Both the position numbers and the translations under genes were made by a program. A stretch of DNA of 6,146 nt from Anaerolineae bacterium (lineage in GTDB: Bacteria > Chloroflexota > Anaerolineae > JAADDB01). The notes beneath the pieces are model-generated. The model ran no database searches, was not told the DNA's origin, and saw only the letters and a program-made list of their open reading frames with translations. Shown in pieces: positions 5,553 through 6,146 of the stretch (position 1 is its first letter; each line of letters begins with the position of its first letter). Location of the stretch: assembly GCA_015486895.1 (NCBI GenBank), contig WFQT01000521.1, positions 1-6,146 of the forward strand, read 5' to 3'.

Positions 5553-6146
5553 TCACAGCGATTCAAAAAGTTTTAAGTACCGTTGGGCTTGTAGGTCGGA
5601 ACTATACTCGGTCTCAGCTATAGCTCGACACGATTCTCGCAAGTTCATCCCATGAGATATGTCTCCTAAGGCTACATCAATCTTTGCTGAAAGCGTCTCC
5701 GGTGATGCTTCTTTCGCCAGCCAGCCTGTTTGGCCTGGACGGACCATGTCCGGTACACCACCGACAGCGAAGCCTACAACCGGCGTACCACAGGCAATGG
5801 ATTCCATCACAGTATTAGGTAAATTGTCTACTGGAGCCGGATGTACCAATAAGTCGGCAGCATTAAAGGCGAGCACCTTTCTTCGTTCGTGATCGATATA
5901 GCCGAGAGAATACAAGGTAATGCCTTCAGCCGCAATCGGAAGGCTACCACGTCCCAAGGTAATCAACGCCAGGGGACGCGTTCGAACTTTGCGGAGTGCT
6001 TCAACCAGGATTTTACCACCCTTACGGCGCTCGTTAAGATTTTCAGCCGCTGATAGCACCACCGGTGCAGACGTCTCAATGCCGAGAGTCATTCGTGCCA
6101 AACGTTTATCTATGAGTCCATAGACACCCAAAGGCAACCCATTGGG
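5553..6146 (-). CDS. Glycosyltransferase family 4, C-terminal part (5' end outside window)
   Basis: The visible 197 codons are the donor-binding half of a GT-B glycosyltransferase. The frame is open to the window edge: the first visible codons read PNGL, the stretch that normally follows the N-terminal domain, so roughly the first half of the protein is missing. A TTG at 6137 is only an internal Leu codon and not the start. Seen in order, counting from the edge: SAAENLNERRKGG (32-44), LGYIDHE (81-87), AADLLVHPAPVDNLPNTVME (97-115, with the EX7E position occupied by Asp107 and Glu115) and CGTPVVGFAVGGVPDMV (119-135). The DNLPNT and ENLNERRKG strings resemble the WcaC-like GT4 subgroup of exopolysaccharide clusters, a resemblance judged from memory. 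It is followed after 40 bases by the GT2 gene on the same strand and is probably in the same operon. Confidence 0.9.
   Translation of the reverse strand, partial: PNGLPLGVYGLIDKRLARMTLGIETSAPVVLSAAENLNERRKGGKILVEALRKVRTRPLALITLGRGSLPIAAEGITLYSLGYIDHERRKVLAFNAADLLVHPAPVDNLPNTVMESIACGTPVVGFAVGGVPDMVRPGQTGWLAKEASPETLSAKIDVALGDISHGMNLRESCRAIAETEYSSDLQAQRYLKLFESL

Overview
The window is a stretch of a bacterial surface-polysaccharide (O-antigen, capsule or exopolysaccharide) biosynthesis locus. All five recognisable genes lie on the minus strand, so the locus reads from position 6146 towards position 1. No ribosomal, tRNA or housekeeping gene is present to fix the taxon. A Wzy/WaaL-type ligase/polymerase together with GT2 and GT4 glycosyltransferases fits a Gram-negative-type envelope, and base composition looks roughly balanced. 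I cannot name the phylum from this alone.

Region 1 (6146 to 4538) holds the C-terminal part of a GT4 glycosyltransferase whose N-terminal domain lies beyond the window. After a 40-base gap comes a complete GT2 glycosyltransferase with a good Shine-Dalgarno site. The GT2 has an in-frame run of nine C residues near its start, which could make it prone to frameshifting.

Region 2 (4537 to about 3318) is about 1.2 kb without a convincing intact gene. It contains several inverted repeats: a perfect 9-bp dyad with a one-base centre, a 60-base imperfect hairpin, a cluster of GTTAG/CTAAC elements at one-helical-turn spacing, and two smaller hairpins. It also contains a hydrophobic, interrupted minus-strand reading region that may be a decayed membrane-protein gene. 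A plausible sigma70-type promoter sits at its downstream edge.

Region 3 (3317 to 50) is a tightly packed three-gene operon: a GT2 glycosyltransferase, then a multi-pass O-antigen ligase/polymerase, then a GT4 glycosyltransferase. Both junctions can be read as 4-base stop/start overlaps (GTGA and ATGA), which indicates translational coupling. The first 49 bases continue downstream with no identifiable gene.

By inference, the glycosyltransferases add sugars one after another to a lipid-linked glycan on the cytoplasmic face of the inner membrane. The ligase/polymerase then joins or transfers the exported units on the periplasmic face. No flippase, nucleotide-sugar synthesis gene, priming transferase or chain-length regulator is visible; these presumably lie outside the window. 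The genes belong to well-known families. The less ordinary material is in the 1.2-kb spacer and in the C9 tract.
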